From NCBI RefSeq assembly GCF_958979055.1, contig NC_084888.1:36165804-36229803 (forward strand): DNA of 64,000 nucleotides, written 5' to 3'. Positions 1 to 10,004 of this stretch are shown in pieces. The stretch comes from Alnus glutinosa (taxonomy: Eukaryota > Streptophyta > Magnoliopsida > Fagales > Betulaceae). A program made the position numbers and the translations under genes. Below the pieces are notes generated by a model, which saw only the letters and a list, made by a program, of their open reading frames with translations, had not been told where the DNA came from and ran no database searches. The number at the start of each line of letters is the position of its first letter. Positions within the stretch are counted from its first letter, which is position 1.

Positions 1-285
1 TTATCATTCTTGGTGTGCGGTACAAAGTAAAAGAAAGAGAGGTTTTCTCTTCTTGATATGTCGTACAACAATACACAAGTGAGTGAAATTTAGGTGTATT
101 GGGGCTTTGAGTGATTTTCTTCCAGTAACTATTTTTAATAGTAAATTTTCTTTGCGTCGCCTACAGTGGATATACCTCAGTTGAAGGGAACCACTTAAAT
201 CTTTGTGTCATTTATGATTGATTTATTTTTTCTTGTCTTCTTAATTTTTTCGCATCTCACGAATCCCGAGAAATAAGACTTATTT
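1..285 (+). mobile_element. Probable 3' part of a Copia-type LTR, cut by the window edge
   Basis: The stretch reads like the U5 end of plant Copia LTRs: a 'gaaccacttaaatctttgtg' phrase near 195-214, then a T-rich run and an end near 'ttatttcttaac' at 280-291. The 5' half lies outside the window, and no primer-binding site or protein-coding domain follows, so a solo or truncated LTR is more likely than an intact element. The assignment rests on remembered LTR style and not on a matched second LTR. Confidence 0.45.
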
Positions 286-733
286 CTTAACGGCTAAGGC
301 ATTGGACTTTTTACACAACAGCCTGTGCAGAAGTTGTGATCCATAGGGATGTGAAATCCTCAAACATCTTTCACCCGAAAAGGTGATGAAATGACCTATT
401 TTTAAATCCTTAAAAAATTTAAGGAGTCAATTTTGATTATTTGATTTTACTTCAATTTAAAGAGTTATGATATGTTTACCAAAAAAATAAAGAAGACAAA
501 CTTGGGGCTGTAAATTAACATAGCCCTCACGAACAGGTTTGGGCTAGGTAGTTTTAATTATTGGGCTCCATTCATGAGTTTACTTGACCGAAGCTCGTAT
601 TATTTTATTTTTATTATTTTTATAATTTTATTTTTAATTTTTGTAATGAAAAAAGTCTTTTTAATTTAATAAATAAAATAAAATAATTATAATTATAAGC
701 CTGAATACATGTGTGTGCGCGCGCGCGCGTGCG
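286..733. other. AT-rich spacer ending in a GT/GC microsatellite
   Basis: No gene is visible. The segment ends in an alternating gt/gc run (about 709-733) that is split by the CACTA insertion and resumes as gcgtgtgtgtgt after 5471. Confidence 0.6.
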
Positions 734-739
734 CACTAC

Positions 740-1135
740 AAAAAAAAGGCTCTAATTTGAACCCTTTTTGTAAAAGCGGCTCTAATTAGAGACGTTTTAA
801 TAAAAACAGTTCTAATTAGAGCCCTTTTGCTAATTAATTTTGGAGCCGTTTTGGTAAAAAGGGCTCTAATTTGAGCCGCTTTTGTTAAAACGGCTCTAAT
901 TTGAACTATTTTTTCTTAAAACGGCTCAGATTACAGATGTTTTCGTTACAACAGGTCAAATTAATTTAAGTCGTTTTAACAAAAGCGGCCCTAATTAGAG
1001 GCGTTTTGTTAAAACGGCTCTAATTTGATCCGTTTTTACAAAATGGTTCGAAATGGAGTCGTTTTGATCAAAATGGCTCTAATTGCAGCCATTTAAACAA
1101 AAAAAAAAAAAAAAAAGTCTCAAATTAGAGCCGTT
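740..1135. repeat. Left subterminal GAGCCGTTTT repeat cluster
   Basis: About fifteen short blocks of GAGCC/GAGCCGTTTT alternate with the inverse AAAACGGCTC, spaced by A- or T-rich linkers. Adjacent copies face each other, so short hairpins can form. The position matches CACTA subterminal repeats. Confidence 0.8.
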
Positions 1136-1165
1136 TAAAAAAGAAAAAAGAAAAAAGTCTCCATT

Positions 1166-2440
1166 GATCGTACCTCGATCGATCACATTGATCGTACCAC
1201 GTTCGATCACTTAGATCGTACCATGACCGATCATATTGATTGTACCACGATCGATCACATAGATCGTACCATAATCGATCATAGATCGAACACATAGATC
1301 ATACCACGATCGATCACACTTAGATCCTACCACGATCAATCAAAGATCATACCCCGATCGATCACATTGATCGTACCCCAATCGATCACATTGATCGTAC
1401 CACGTTCGATCACATAGATCTTACCATGAATGATCACATAGATCGTACCACGTTCGATCACATAGATCTTACCATGAATGATCACATAGATCATATTATG
1501 ATTGATCACATGATCGTACCACGTTTCATCACATAGATTGTACCACGATCGATCACATTGATCGTACCATAGATCGTACCACAAATCGAACACATAGATC
1601 ATACCACGATCGATCACATTGATCGTACCACGATCGATCACCTTAGATCCAACCACAATTGATCACACTTAGATCCTACCACGATAGATCACACATGATC
1701 GTACCATGATCGAGCACACATGATCTTATCACGATCGATCACACATGATCGCACAACGACCTATCACGTAGATCGTACCATGATCTATCACATATGATCG
1801 TATCACGATCGATCACTTAGATCGTACAATGAACGATCACATAGATTGTACTATGATCGATCACATGATCATACCACGTTTCATCACATAGATCATACCA
1901 TGACCGATTATATTGATCGTACCACGATCGATCACATAGATCGTACCATGATCGATCACACTGATCGTACCATAATCGATCATAGATCGTACTACAAATC
2001 AAACTCATAGATCATACCACGATCGATCACATTAATCGTACCACGATCGAGCACACATGATCTTATCACGATCGATCACATAGATCGTACCACGACCTAC
2101 CACACTAATCGTACCACGATCTATCACATGATCGTACCACGTTCAATCACATAGATCATACCATGATCGATCACACATGATCATACCACGATCGATCTTA
2201 CAAATCATACTACGATCGATCACACAAATCATACCTCGATCTATCACATGATCATACCACGTTCCATCACATAGATCGTACCATGATTGATCACACATGA
2301 TCATACCACGATCGTTCTTACAAATCATACCACGATCGATCACATGATCGTACCATGTTCCATCACATAGATCGTACCACGATTGATCACACTGTTCGTA
2401 CCATGATCCATCACATAGATCGTACCACGATCGATTACAT
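1166..2440. repeat. 24-bp minisatellite of GATCGTACCACGATCGATCA units, about 50 copies
   Basis: About 1.27 kb is built from variants of a 24-bp unit, GATCGTACCACGATCGATCA plus a CATA/CATT tail. Each unit carries the self-complementary GATCGATC core or a derivative. Units differ by substitutions and some by 2-bp deletions, so the array is old enough to have diverged. It lies inside the CACTA element. The open frames read from it are artefacts of the 24-bp (multiple-of-3) period. Confidence 0.9.
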
Positions 2441-2682
2441 TTAATTTAATTTTTTTTCATTTGTTTATTTATTTATTTTATTTTATTTTATAATTTTAAG
2501 TTTTTTTTTTTAAAACAAAAATTGGTTTTTTTATTTGTTTTTTCCTTCTTTCATTAATTTTTTTTTATTTGTTTTTTAAAAAAATATTTTTATATGTATT
2601 TTTCTCTATAATTAATATGTAATACTATATTTAATTAGCTAGTATACTCTATACTTAGTTATCAAAAAATTAATCAAAAATA

Positions 2683-3247
2683 AAAATAAGCGATTGAAGT
2701 CGTTTTGAATAAAAACGGCTCCAATTAGAGCCGTTTTAAATGAAAACGTCTCCGTTTTTTGGGCCGTTTAGGAAGAAAAAGGCTCCAAATGGAGTCGTTT
2801 TGGAATAAAACGGCTTTAAAAAATTCAACTTTTTGAATTTTATGTCAAAAAATTAATTTAAAAAAAAAACAAGTGATTGGAGCTGCTTCGAAAGAAAATG
2901 GCTCCATTTGGAGCCCTTTTGGTAGAAAACGACTCCATTTGGAGCTGTTTTGGAAGGAAAGGGCTCCAACTGGAGTCGTTTCTTCCAAAACAGGTCTAAA
3001 TTTCGGGCGTACAGCAAAAAAAAAAAAAAATCAACTTTTTAAATTTTATATCAAAAAATTAATTAAAAAAAAAAAAGTGATTAGAGCCGCTTTGAAAGAT
3101 AAATGGCTCCATTTGGAGCCCTTTTGGTAGAAAATGGCTCCATTTGGAGCCGTTTTGGAAGGAAAGGGCTCCAACTAGAGCCGTTTCTTCCAAAACGGCT
3201 CTAAATTTCGAGCGTACAGCAAAAAAAAATCAACTTTCTAAATTTTA

Positions 3248-3300
<53 letters not shown>

Positions 3301-4012
3301 TGATTAAAGCCACTTTGAAGCAAAAGGGCTCCATTTGGAGCCCTTTTGATAGAAAACGACTCCATTTGGAGCCGTTTTTGAAGGAAAGGGCTCCAACTAG
3401 AGCTGTTTCTTCCAAAACGGCTCTAAATTTTGGGCGGACAGCAAAAAAAAAAAAATGAACTTTTTAAATTTTATATCAAAATATTAATTAAAAATAAAAA
3501 CAAGTGATTGGAACCCTTTTGGTATAAAACGACTCCATTTGGAGCCGTTTTGGAAGGAAAGGGCTCCAACTAGAGCCGTTTCTTCCAAAACGGCTCTAAA
3601 TTTTGGGTGCCCACAAAAAAAAAAAAAAAAAAAAATTCAACTTTTTGAATTTTATATCAAAAAATTAATTAAAATAAAAACAAGTGATTGGAGCCGCTTT
3701 GAAATAAAAGGGCTCCAAATGGAGCCCTTTTGGTAGAAAACGGCTCTAAATTTTGGGCGGGACACGAAAATTTCATGTCTCGCGCGCACAGTAAAAAAAA
3801 TTCAAATTAATTAAAAATAAAAACAAGTGATTGGAGCCGCTTTGAAAAAAAAGGCTCCATTTGGAGCCCTTTTGGTAGAAAACGGCTCCATTTGGAGCCG
3901 TTTTGGAAGGAAAGGGCTCCAACTCGAGCCCTTTTCTTCGAAAACGGCTCTAAATTTTGGGCGGGACACGAAAATTTCGTGTCCTGCGCCCATAGCGCAA
4001 AAAAAATCAATT
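2683..4012. repeat. Tandem array of ~0.14-0.22 kb units built from GAGCCGTTTT palindromes
   Basis: A phrase like aagtgattggagccgc recurs near 2687, 2870, 3076, 3298, 3502, 3682 and 3825. Each unit then holds GGAGCCGTTTTGGAAGGAAA, GGGCTCCAACT, CCAAAACGGCTCTAAATTT, an A-run and a TCAACTTTTTAAATTTTATA linker. This is a higher-order tandem expansion of the same words found at the element ends. Homopolymer runs (for example T at 3247-3296) separate some units. Confidence 0.85.
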
Positions 4013-4205
4013 TTTTAAATTTTAAATGTTTTTTTTCCTTTCTCCCACCCTTTAAATATCTAGATGTCTTTCTTTACTCTCTTTCTCTCATCATCACTCT
4101 CATGTCTCCATAACTCTCCATCATCTTCCTTTCTTTGTTCTTTCATTTTCTTCTTCTCCCTTCTCTCTCTCTCTCTCTCTTTCCCTCTCTCTCTCTCTCC
4201 GATCA

Positions 4206-4372
4206 CTGTCTACGTGGGACTCTTGAGACCCAGCCATGGGTCTCAAGTGACCCATGTACGGGTCCCTTGAGACCCACATCCTGGGTCTCAATAGACCCAC
4301 GTCTTGGGTCTCTTGTGACCTAGGAGTAGGTCTATCCTGCGTCTCAAGAGACCCGGCTGTGGGCCTCTTGAG
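4206..4372. repeat. GGGTCTC/GAGACCC palindromic minisatellite
   Basis: GAGACCC and its complement GGGTCTC alternate at intervals of about 15-30 bp (for example cagccatgggtctcaagtga near 4230). This third palindromic family inside the CACTA element is unrelated in sequence to the other two. A (CT)n run lies just before it at about 4158-4200. Confidence 0.75.
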
Positions 4373-4844
4373 TTTTGAAATTTTGATTGAAAAAAAATTA
4401 ATGTTGCTCATTTTATGGTTTTCTTATTTTTTTTTTTGACTAGGTAACTCCAGGATCTTTCTTGGTAATATTGTAATTGAATTTGATGGAAACCTGTTGA
4501 AAGCATCAAGGAAATATTTGCTATTTTGTTTAGTTTTCTGTTTTTGTTGCTTTGTTGTTGCGGTGTTGGGTGTTTCTATTATAAAGGTTTTGGTGTTTTG
4601 TATTGTCTTTTGCTTTGTTGTTGCAGTAATGTAATGGAATATTTTTTCTCTTAATTGTGATTCATCTAGCCGTATTCATTCATAAAAAAAAGAATTTTTT
4701 TTTTTTCTTTTTTTTGTTTTCTTTAGGCCGTGAATTATGTTTGTAAAATGGATATGTTATGTTTGGTTGTTTAGAAAATGAGGAAAATAAAAGAAAAAAC
4801 GGTGCATTTTAGTTTTCTAGGTAACCAAACGTTGCCATGCAAGT

Positions 4845-4889
<45 letters not shown>
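4373..4889. other. Unique T-rich segment inside the CACTA element
   Basis: About 0.5 kb is free of the repeat words and has no convincing reading frame. It could be residue of a lost transposase gene or captured host DNA, but nothing in it is recognisable. Long T runs are at 4684-4713 and 4849-4882. Confidence 0.5.
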
Positions 4890-4890
<1 letters not shown>

Positions 4891-5445
4891 AGTCGTTTTA
4901 GGGACCCTAAAACGACTCACATTTTTTTAATTTTTTAATTTATTTAGAGCCGTTTTAGGGTCCTTAAAACGACTCTAATTTTTGAACCGTTTTTCTAAAG
5001 CGGCTCTATTTTTTTAAAATTTTTTAATTTATTTAGAGCCGTTTTAGAGTCCTTAAAACGGCTCTAATTTTTGAACCGTTTTTATAAAGCGGCTCTAATT
5101 TTTTAAAATTTTAATTTATTTAGAGCCGTTTTAGAGTCCTTAAAACGGCTCTAACCGTTTTGAGCTGCTTTGAAAAAGCGACTCTAATCATTTTGAGCAT
5201 CTTTTATAAAAACGGTTTTAACCAGTTAGAGTCGTTTTACAAAAGCGGCTCTAACAAGTTTGAGCCTCTTTTCTTGTTAGAGCCGCTTTTGTAAAAGCGG
5301 CTCAATTTAGAGTCGTTTTAAGTAAAAAGGGCTCAATTCGGATTTTTAATACTTATGTGTTGACCCGTTCTCAAAACGTTTCAAAAAAAAGGGCGCAAAT
5401 TGTTTAAAGCCGTTTTAAGGACTTAAAACGGCTCTAAAAAAAGTG
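4890..5445. repeat. Right subterminal GAGCCGTTTT repeat cluster
   Basis: Dense GAGCCGTTTT/AAAACGGCTC pairs, including three near-identical ~80-bp blocks (near 4945, 5034 and 5119) with the phrase ccttaaaacggctctaa. It mirrors the left cluster and ends just before the right CACTA terminus. Confidence 0.8.
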
Positions 5446-5474
5446 CTCTAAATACCTTTTTTTTCGTAGTGGCG

Positions 5475-6096
5475 TGTGTGTGTAAGTGAGTTTAATATTT
5501 GCATACTATATATTATAAGTGAGTTTATAACATATAAGATAAACATATAAAATTGAGATTAATTATTTAAAATTTGAGTTAGTTTTTTTAATTATTCAAA
5601 TAATAAATTTTAACTACAATTAAATTAGTAATAATTAGTAATAATTTTTTTTTAAAAAATAACATTAAATAATTACAACATTTATAAATTATATAAAGAA
5701 AGAAATTAATTAAATATTTCGTTAATATCATTCGAAAAATAAGTGATTAAGTGAATGGTTATAAGCATGTGGAGGTGGAGTGCAATCTTCTTGAAATGCG
5801 TAGGCACAGTGCATGAGTGGTACACATACTGGGCAATGCTGACTTGCTCCTACCATTTGGCCTACAAAAGAAAATATGACCTTTACCATTTTCTCCTAAA
5901 TTTGAGATTCGTCGCAAGAGTCTCCTTTGCTAAAGAGAAATGATGCATTTATATTTTTTTATAGGGAAAATTTTAATTTACTCCTACTAAGTTGTCACCG
6001 ATTTGTAATTTACTCATCAATGTTTTAATTGTGTTAATTGCACTCTATTAAATTTTAAAAAATTTCAATTTAGCAGACGGATGCTCCTATTATACT
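5475..6096. other. AT-rich spacer with a copy of a dispersed repeat
   Basis: No gene is visible. About 5965-6070 (ggaaaattttaatttactcc, then ttgtcaccgatttgtaattt) is related on the opposite strand to about 9515-9615, so it belongs to a dispersed low-copy repeat. A 62-codon open frame near 5755 has no recognisable content. Confidence 0.5.
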
Positions 6097-6717
6097 CATA
6101 GTCTCTTAAAGATGAGAACCAACTATGTAGCATCTACATCAGGAATTCAAATATTGTCTACGTCATTAGCTCGATCCTTTGTAGGAATTACCCGTAATAA
6201 CGAACTTGCAAAATGAATCTCTTTATCATAAAGAGATTCGTTGTTCCTGATCCTACTTCACCTTAATTGTTATTTGAAAAAGTAGAAATTATGTCTTGGT
6301 CTGGCTGGGTATAGCATTTCTCTTCTACATGTCCATGGAGTTTTAAAAAATCCAAACAGCTTAGAGATAGATAGAGAGGTAGGAATTTATCGAACAAACC
6401 GCACTGCTTCATCTTTAGTCTCTTAAAGATGAGAACCAACTATGTAGCATCTACATCAGGAATTCAAGTATTGTCTACGTCATTAGCTCGATCCTTTGTA
6501 GGAATTACCCGTAATAACAAACTTGCAAAATGAATCTCTTTATCATTGTTCCTGATCCTACTTCACCTTAATTGTTATTTGAAAAAGTAAAAGTTATGTC
6601 TTGGTCTGGCTGGGTATGGCATTTCTCTTCTACATGTCCATAGAGTTTTAAAAAATCCAAACAGCTTAGAGATAGATAGAGAGGTAGGAATTTATCGAAC
6701 AAACCGCACTGCTTCGT
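6097..6717. repeat. 317-bp tandem duplication
   Basis: The segment beginning agtctcttaaagatgagaac at 6100 is repeated from 6417 and continues nearly identically to the phrase accgcactgcttc at both ends. The first copy has a 15-bp insertion (near 6225-6240) made from an inverted echo of the adjacent aatctcttta. Only a few substitutions separate the copies, so the duplication is recent. The function of the sequence is not recognised. Confidence 0.85.
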
Positions 6718-6901
6718 ATACGTCAAGAGTTCATTGATGAGAAGGGGACGAGAAAAGCTTGAACCCAATTCCAACAATGATGAATATAAGCGCAATTGAA
6801 ATTCTTGAGAAATTGTACATTTGTGTATTGATAAGACCATTTACTATTTCTTGAAGCTCGTTCAATACCCCTGATGAGCCATATAGCCAAGACAAAAAAG
6901 T

Positions 6902-7280
6902 GAGACCACGTGTGCATCATGTTGGCTTTGATACCCGATGGCCGTCTGATCCAGACTGGCGGCTTCAACAACGGTGAACAAAGGGTCAGGATATTCTCTC
7001 CGTACGCTAGCTGTGACTGGCAACTGGCAAGAGATAGAAAACGGACTAGCGGTTTGCCGATGGTACGCTACCAATCATATTCTACTAGATGGACAGCAGA
7101 TTGTGATCGGCGGTAGAAGACAGTTTAACTACGAGCTTTATCCCAAGAGTTTTATCAGTGCTAACACGTATAGTTTTGCCATTTCTGGTGCAAACCCATG
7201 ACGCGAGCATAGAGAACAATCTGTACCAATTTGTTTTCCTCAACGTTGATGGGAACTTATTCGTTTTCGCGAATAACTGA
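6902..7280 (+). pseudogene. Glyoxal/galactose-oxidase-like (GLOX) pseudogene fragment
   Basis: Three frames together spell a piece of a plant glyoxal oxidase (kelch-type radical copper oxidase): LIPDGRLIQTGGFNNGEQRV near 6925-6990, then WQEIENGLAV and RWYATNHILLDGQQIVIGGR in another frame (about 7020-7110), RRQFNYELYPKSF after that, and NNLYQFVFLNVDGNLFVFAN at about 7213-7272. At least two frameshifts (near 7018 and 7175-7190) and a stop at 7278 break it, and the N-terminal and C-terminal parts are missing. Intact enzymes of this family are extracellular and make hydrogen peroxide from aldehydes. Here nothing functional could be made. The identification is by remembered family motifs. Confidence 0.75.
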
Positions 7281-7749
7281 GCCGCGAATTGAAGTAGTTA
7301 TGTAGAACCTAGCTGCAGTAGTTACCAATAATTGATTTGAACTTCTCTATATTTATGCTTTTGTTTTCTGCATGAAAGTTTCACTTTCAGAATGCTTTTA
7401 TCATAAATTCATAATGCATGTTGTGTTTATTATTTTATGGCAGGTATGTCTGCCTAGCTTCCATTATAGATGAATTTCTTGTCTATTCACCTCATCTGAG
7501 GAGTTTGTTTTTAACTACTCACTGGAGTCAGAACATTCGAGGGCTTTCGCGTACGTTGTGCAGATGGAAAAGATGAAAGCCCATGACACTCTGTTCTCCC
7601 CTGTTCTACACAACAAAAACAGGGGCCACGTACGCTTGAGTAAGACAAAACGACATCAACTGAAGCCACTTCTTTGTTTGCTGTTACATGTTGGGGTATG
7701 GAGGAAAGGAACCCACATAAGTTTTCAGTTTTGATTATGGAGCAGAGCA
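7281..7749. other. Spacer, nothing recognised
   Basis: Mixed-composition sequence after the GLOX remnant with no frame, RNA or repeat that I can name. Confidence 0.4.
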
Positions 7750-7754
7750 GGGAC

Positions 7755-8173
7755 AGTTAGGGAGATATTTATCCCCTATTCAGAGTGGGGCAGATTAGCC
7801 CCCAAATTAGATTCCGGACTCCGGACCCCGGTTTAGCTCTCGGACCTTGAGCCTACGTCGCTAGCAACCTTCAGTATTTATTAGGTCAATCAAATGATCA
7901 AGTCAGAGAAAATATCATACGTCTACATTGAGCCTTATACTCGAAAGGGGTAAAATAGACATATAGCATATAAGGGTATAAAAAGGGGTATCCGGATCTA
8001 TTTTACACACTCTCTCTATCTCTCTCTTGCTTCTTTAGACACTTGACTGACTTGACCGTCGGAGGAGGCTTCGCCGGCCAACCCCGACGAATCTTTATTA
8101 TTTTGCAGGCAGAGACACGAACTAAGGAATGTCTAGGATGATGCCACGCCACCGGACAAAAATTGCATCAACA
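7755..8173 (+). mobile_element. Solo LTR (probably Ty3/Gypsy), 419 bp
   Basis: The direct repeat gggac flanks it at 7750-7754 and 8174-8178, as expected of a 5-bp target duplication. The right end reads ttgcatcaaca, an LTR-type CA end; the left end reads agttaggg where TG would be expected, so one base has changed. A TATA box (gtataaaaagg, about 7976) is followed by a pyrimidine-rich leader and the phrase ccgtcggaggaggcttcgcc, typical of R/U5 regions in plant Gypsy LTRs. No internal region follows, so this is a recombined solo LTR. Confidence 0.75.
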
Positions 8174-8547
8174 GGGACCATTCTCACGTGGCCGGCCAGT
8201 GGACTTTGGGTGAGAGTATATAGTATATACTTACAAAAAATCACAAATGGTGGATGCATCTTGATATACACAATGCTCGTAATTTGGTTCTTGGAGCGTC
8301 CATGTAACCCAGAATTTAATGGCCCGTGGAAGAACAAGATTAGCAATGCACTTTGGTACTGAATCTTTCTCTACCTGCGTGTGGTTGGAGGCATGTGAGA
8401 GAGAGAATAAGTGAAACAGATGAGATAAATGGGGGTATTTTCGTCAAGTTCGGACCAAAAGTTTTCCTCCAAAAAGCAACGTTTTTTTGTGAAAAAATGA
8501 CAGCATTTTGGGTAAGATTGAACTAATAAATCAAATAATTCAAAGGG

Positions 8548-8548
<1 letters not shown>

Positions 8549-8608
<60 letters not shown>
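8549..8608. repeat. (TA)30 microsatellite
   Basis: Uninterrupted alternating TA of about 60 bp. Open frames read through it are artefacts. Confidence 0.95.
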
Positions 8609-8614
<6 letters not shown>

Positions 8615-8629
8615 AAATAAAAATAAATA

Positions 8630-9335
8630 ATTTGGGGTGGCCCAGCCACCCCCATTTTGGCTTAGGGGGTGGCTTAGCCACTCCAAGGCCATTTTTGGGG
8701 GTGGCCGAACCACCTCCAAGGCCGAAACCATCCCTATTTGGCTTGAGAGCCACCCCCGTGGGCCACGGGGGTGGCCGAACCACCCTCATAGCCCATGTGG
8801 GTGGTTGAACCACCCTCAAGGGCCAAAACGAAAAAATAAAAAATAAAAAATAAATTTCACTTTGGCCCTTGGGGGTGGCCGGCCACCCCCATGTGGACCA
8901 AAGGGGTGGCTCCTAGAATTTTTTTTTTTTTTTTTAAAAAAAAAAAATCCTAAAAATTAAAAATCACAATTTTTTTTTTCCAATATATACTCATGTGGTT
9001 TTATACATTTCATGATGTACCCCATATGGTTTTAATAAGTATAAAAAATGGAACTTTAGTTTTGTAATTATATCACAAATGGTATTTATATAAAAGAAGT
9101 CATTAAAATAATAAAAAAAAAATGGTGGCCACGTCAGCACTGAGGTGTGCCACGGGGACAAGTGTCGCGCATGTATGCCGACACCTGTAGAATAACGTGG
9201 CTAAACGTTAGTTTTGGACGGAAGTACCATTTTCGTCTTTTCATATATCACAGGTACCAAATTTGATAAAAAGTAAAACTGAGAGAGCAAAAAATAAAGA
9301 TCGTAAAGCACATGAGGCAAATAAATGTTTAACCC
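8630..9335. mobile_element. Decayed foldback element with GGGGTGGCC palindromes, left end lost
   Basis: 8635-8910 is a chain of GGGGTGGCCGAACCACCCC-like palindromes. The right flank, on the minus strand, begins GGGTTAAACATTTATTTGCC at about 9335 and carries phrases such as acttccgtccaaaactaacg and gtgtcggcatac. The same plan (GGGTTAAA end, then a CGTTA phrase, then a GGTGGCC palindrome core) is seen at 41248-42296 with both arms present, so this looks like a truncated relative. No target duplication was found. Confidence 0.55.
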
Positions 9336-9996
9336 TAATTCAAAATGACTCTTTAAATTAACGAAATTTTGATTCCCGAATACCCAACCCATTGATAAAG
9401 TTTTTATAATGTACTCTATTTTTCTTGGACCCTTTAGCAGTCTAGCATTCCCCTAATTGGTCTAGTCCATAGTAAATAGGCGCAATCAGTACGAGGATTA
9501 GTTGAATTCAAAATTTTTAAAATTTAATGGGGGTGCATTTGATACAATTAAAATATTGGTAAGTGAATTGAAAATCAATGACAACTTTATAGAATAAATT
9601 GAAGTTTTTCCTTTTTATATATTTTTATTTTGTACATCTACATATAATTAAATTTTAAATAATTTATTATAGAATTTGTAAGGTTTAATATCAGAAATCC
9701 ATTAAAATCTCCCTTAAGCTAGGCAGAGTTACAGTGGGATTGACCCTCTTCTCCAAATTGAACAATCATTCCGCCATTGGTAATGATTTTGCCGCTTCAC
9801 TTAACTTCACACTATTTTTTTTTTATTCAAAGTTCCTTCTAATATACATCAAGAAGATCAAATGGTCAAATGTCGGTTACTAAGATTTTCTAATAAACCG
9901 AGTGCGACGTACAGAAATAGAATTTCTTCCACTTTGACAAAGTCTACAAGTTCTACCTAGACAATAGAATGATGTTCTACATGACATAAACTTTTA
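9336..9996. other. AT-rich spacer
   Basis: No gene. About 9515-9615 is an inverted relative of the repeat at 5965-6070. Confidence 0.45.
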
Positions 9997-10004
9997 TTTG
10001 ATCT

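Larger units (their letters stand above)
734..5471. mobile_element. Complete non-autonomous CACTA (EnSpm) DNA transposon, 4738 bp
   Basis: The left end reads CACTAC followed by eight A and GG; the right end, on the minus strand, reads CACTAC, G, eight A and GG. The trinucleotide gcg lies immediately outside both ends (731-733 and 5472-5474), matching the 3-bp target duplication of CACTA elements. The flanks rejoin into one gt/gc microsatellite. Copies of GAGCCGTTTT and its complement AAAACGGCTC are dense near both ends (740-1130 and 4890-5440), as expected of subterminal transposase-binding repeats, and recur in the middle. No transposase reading frame is present, so the element would need help in trans. 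The reading frames inside it are by-products of repeats. Confidence 0.88.

Noticed and set aside
1336..2343. Several open frames of 60-106 codons on the minus strand
   Set aside because: They are produced by the 24-bp repeat, whose period is a multiple of 3 and which contains no stop in one frame.
2873..4018. Open frames with repeated KERAPTRAVSSKT-like peptides
   Set aside because: They follow the GAGCCGTTTT tandem array on both strands and have no family resemblance.
4121..4411. Arginine/glutamate-rich open frame in the CACTA element
   Set aside because: It is read through a (CT)n tract and the GGGTCTC minisatellite.
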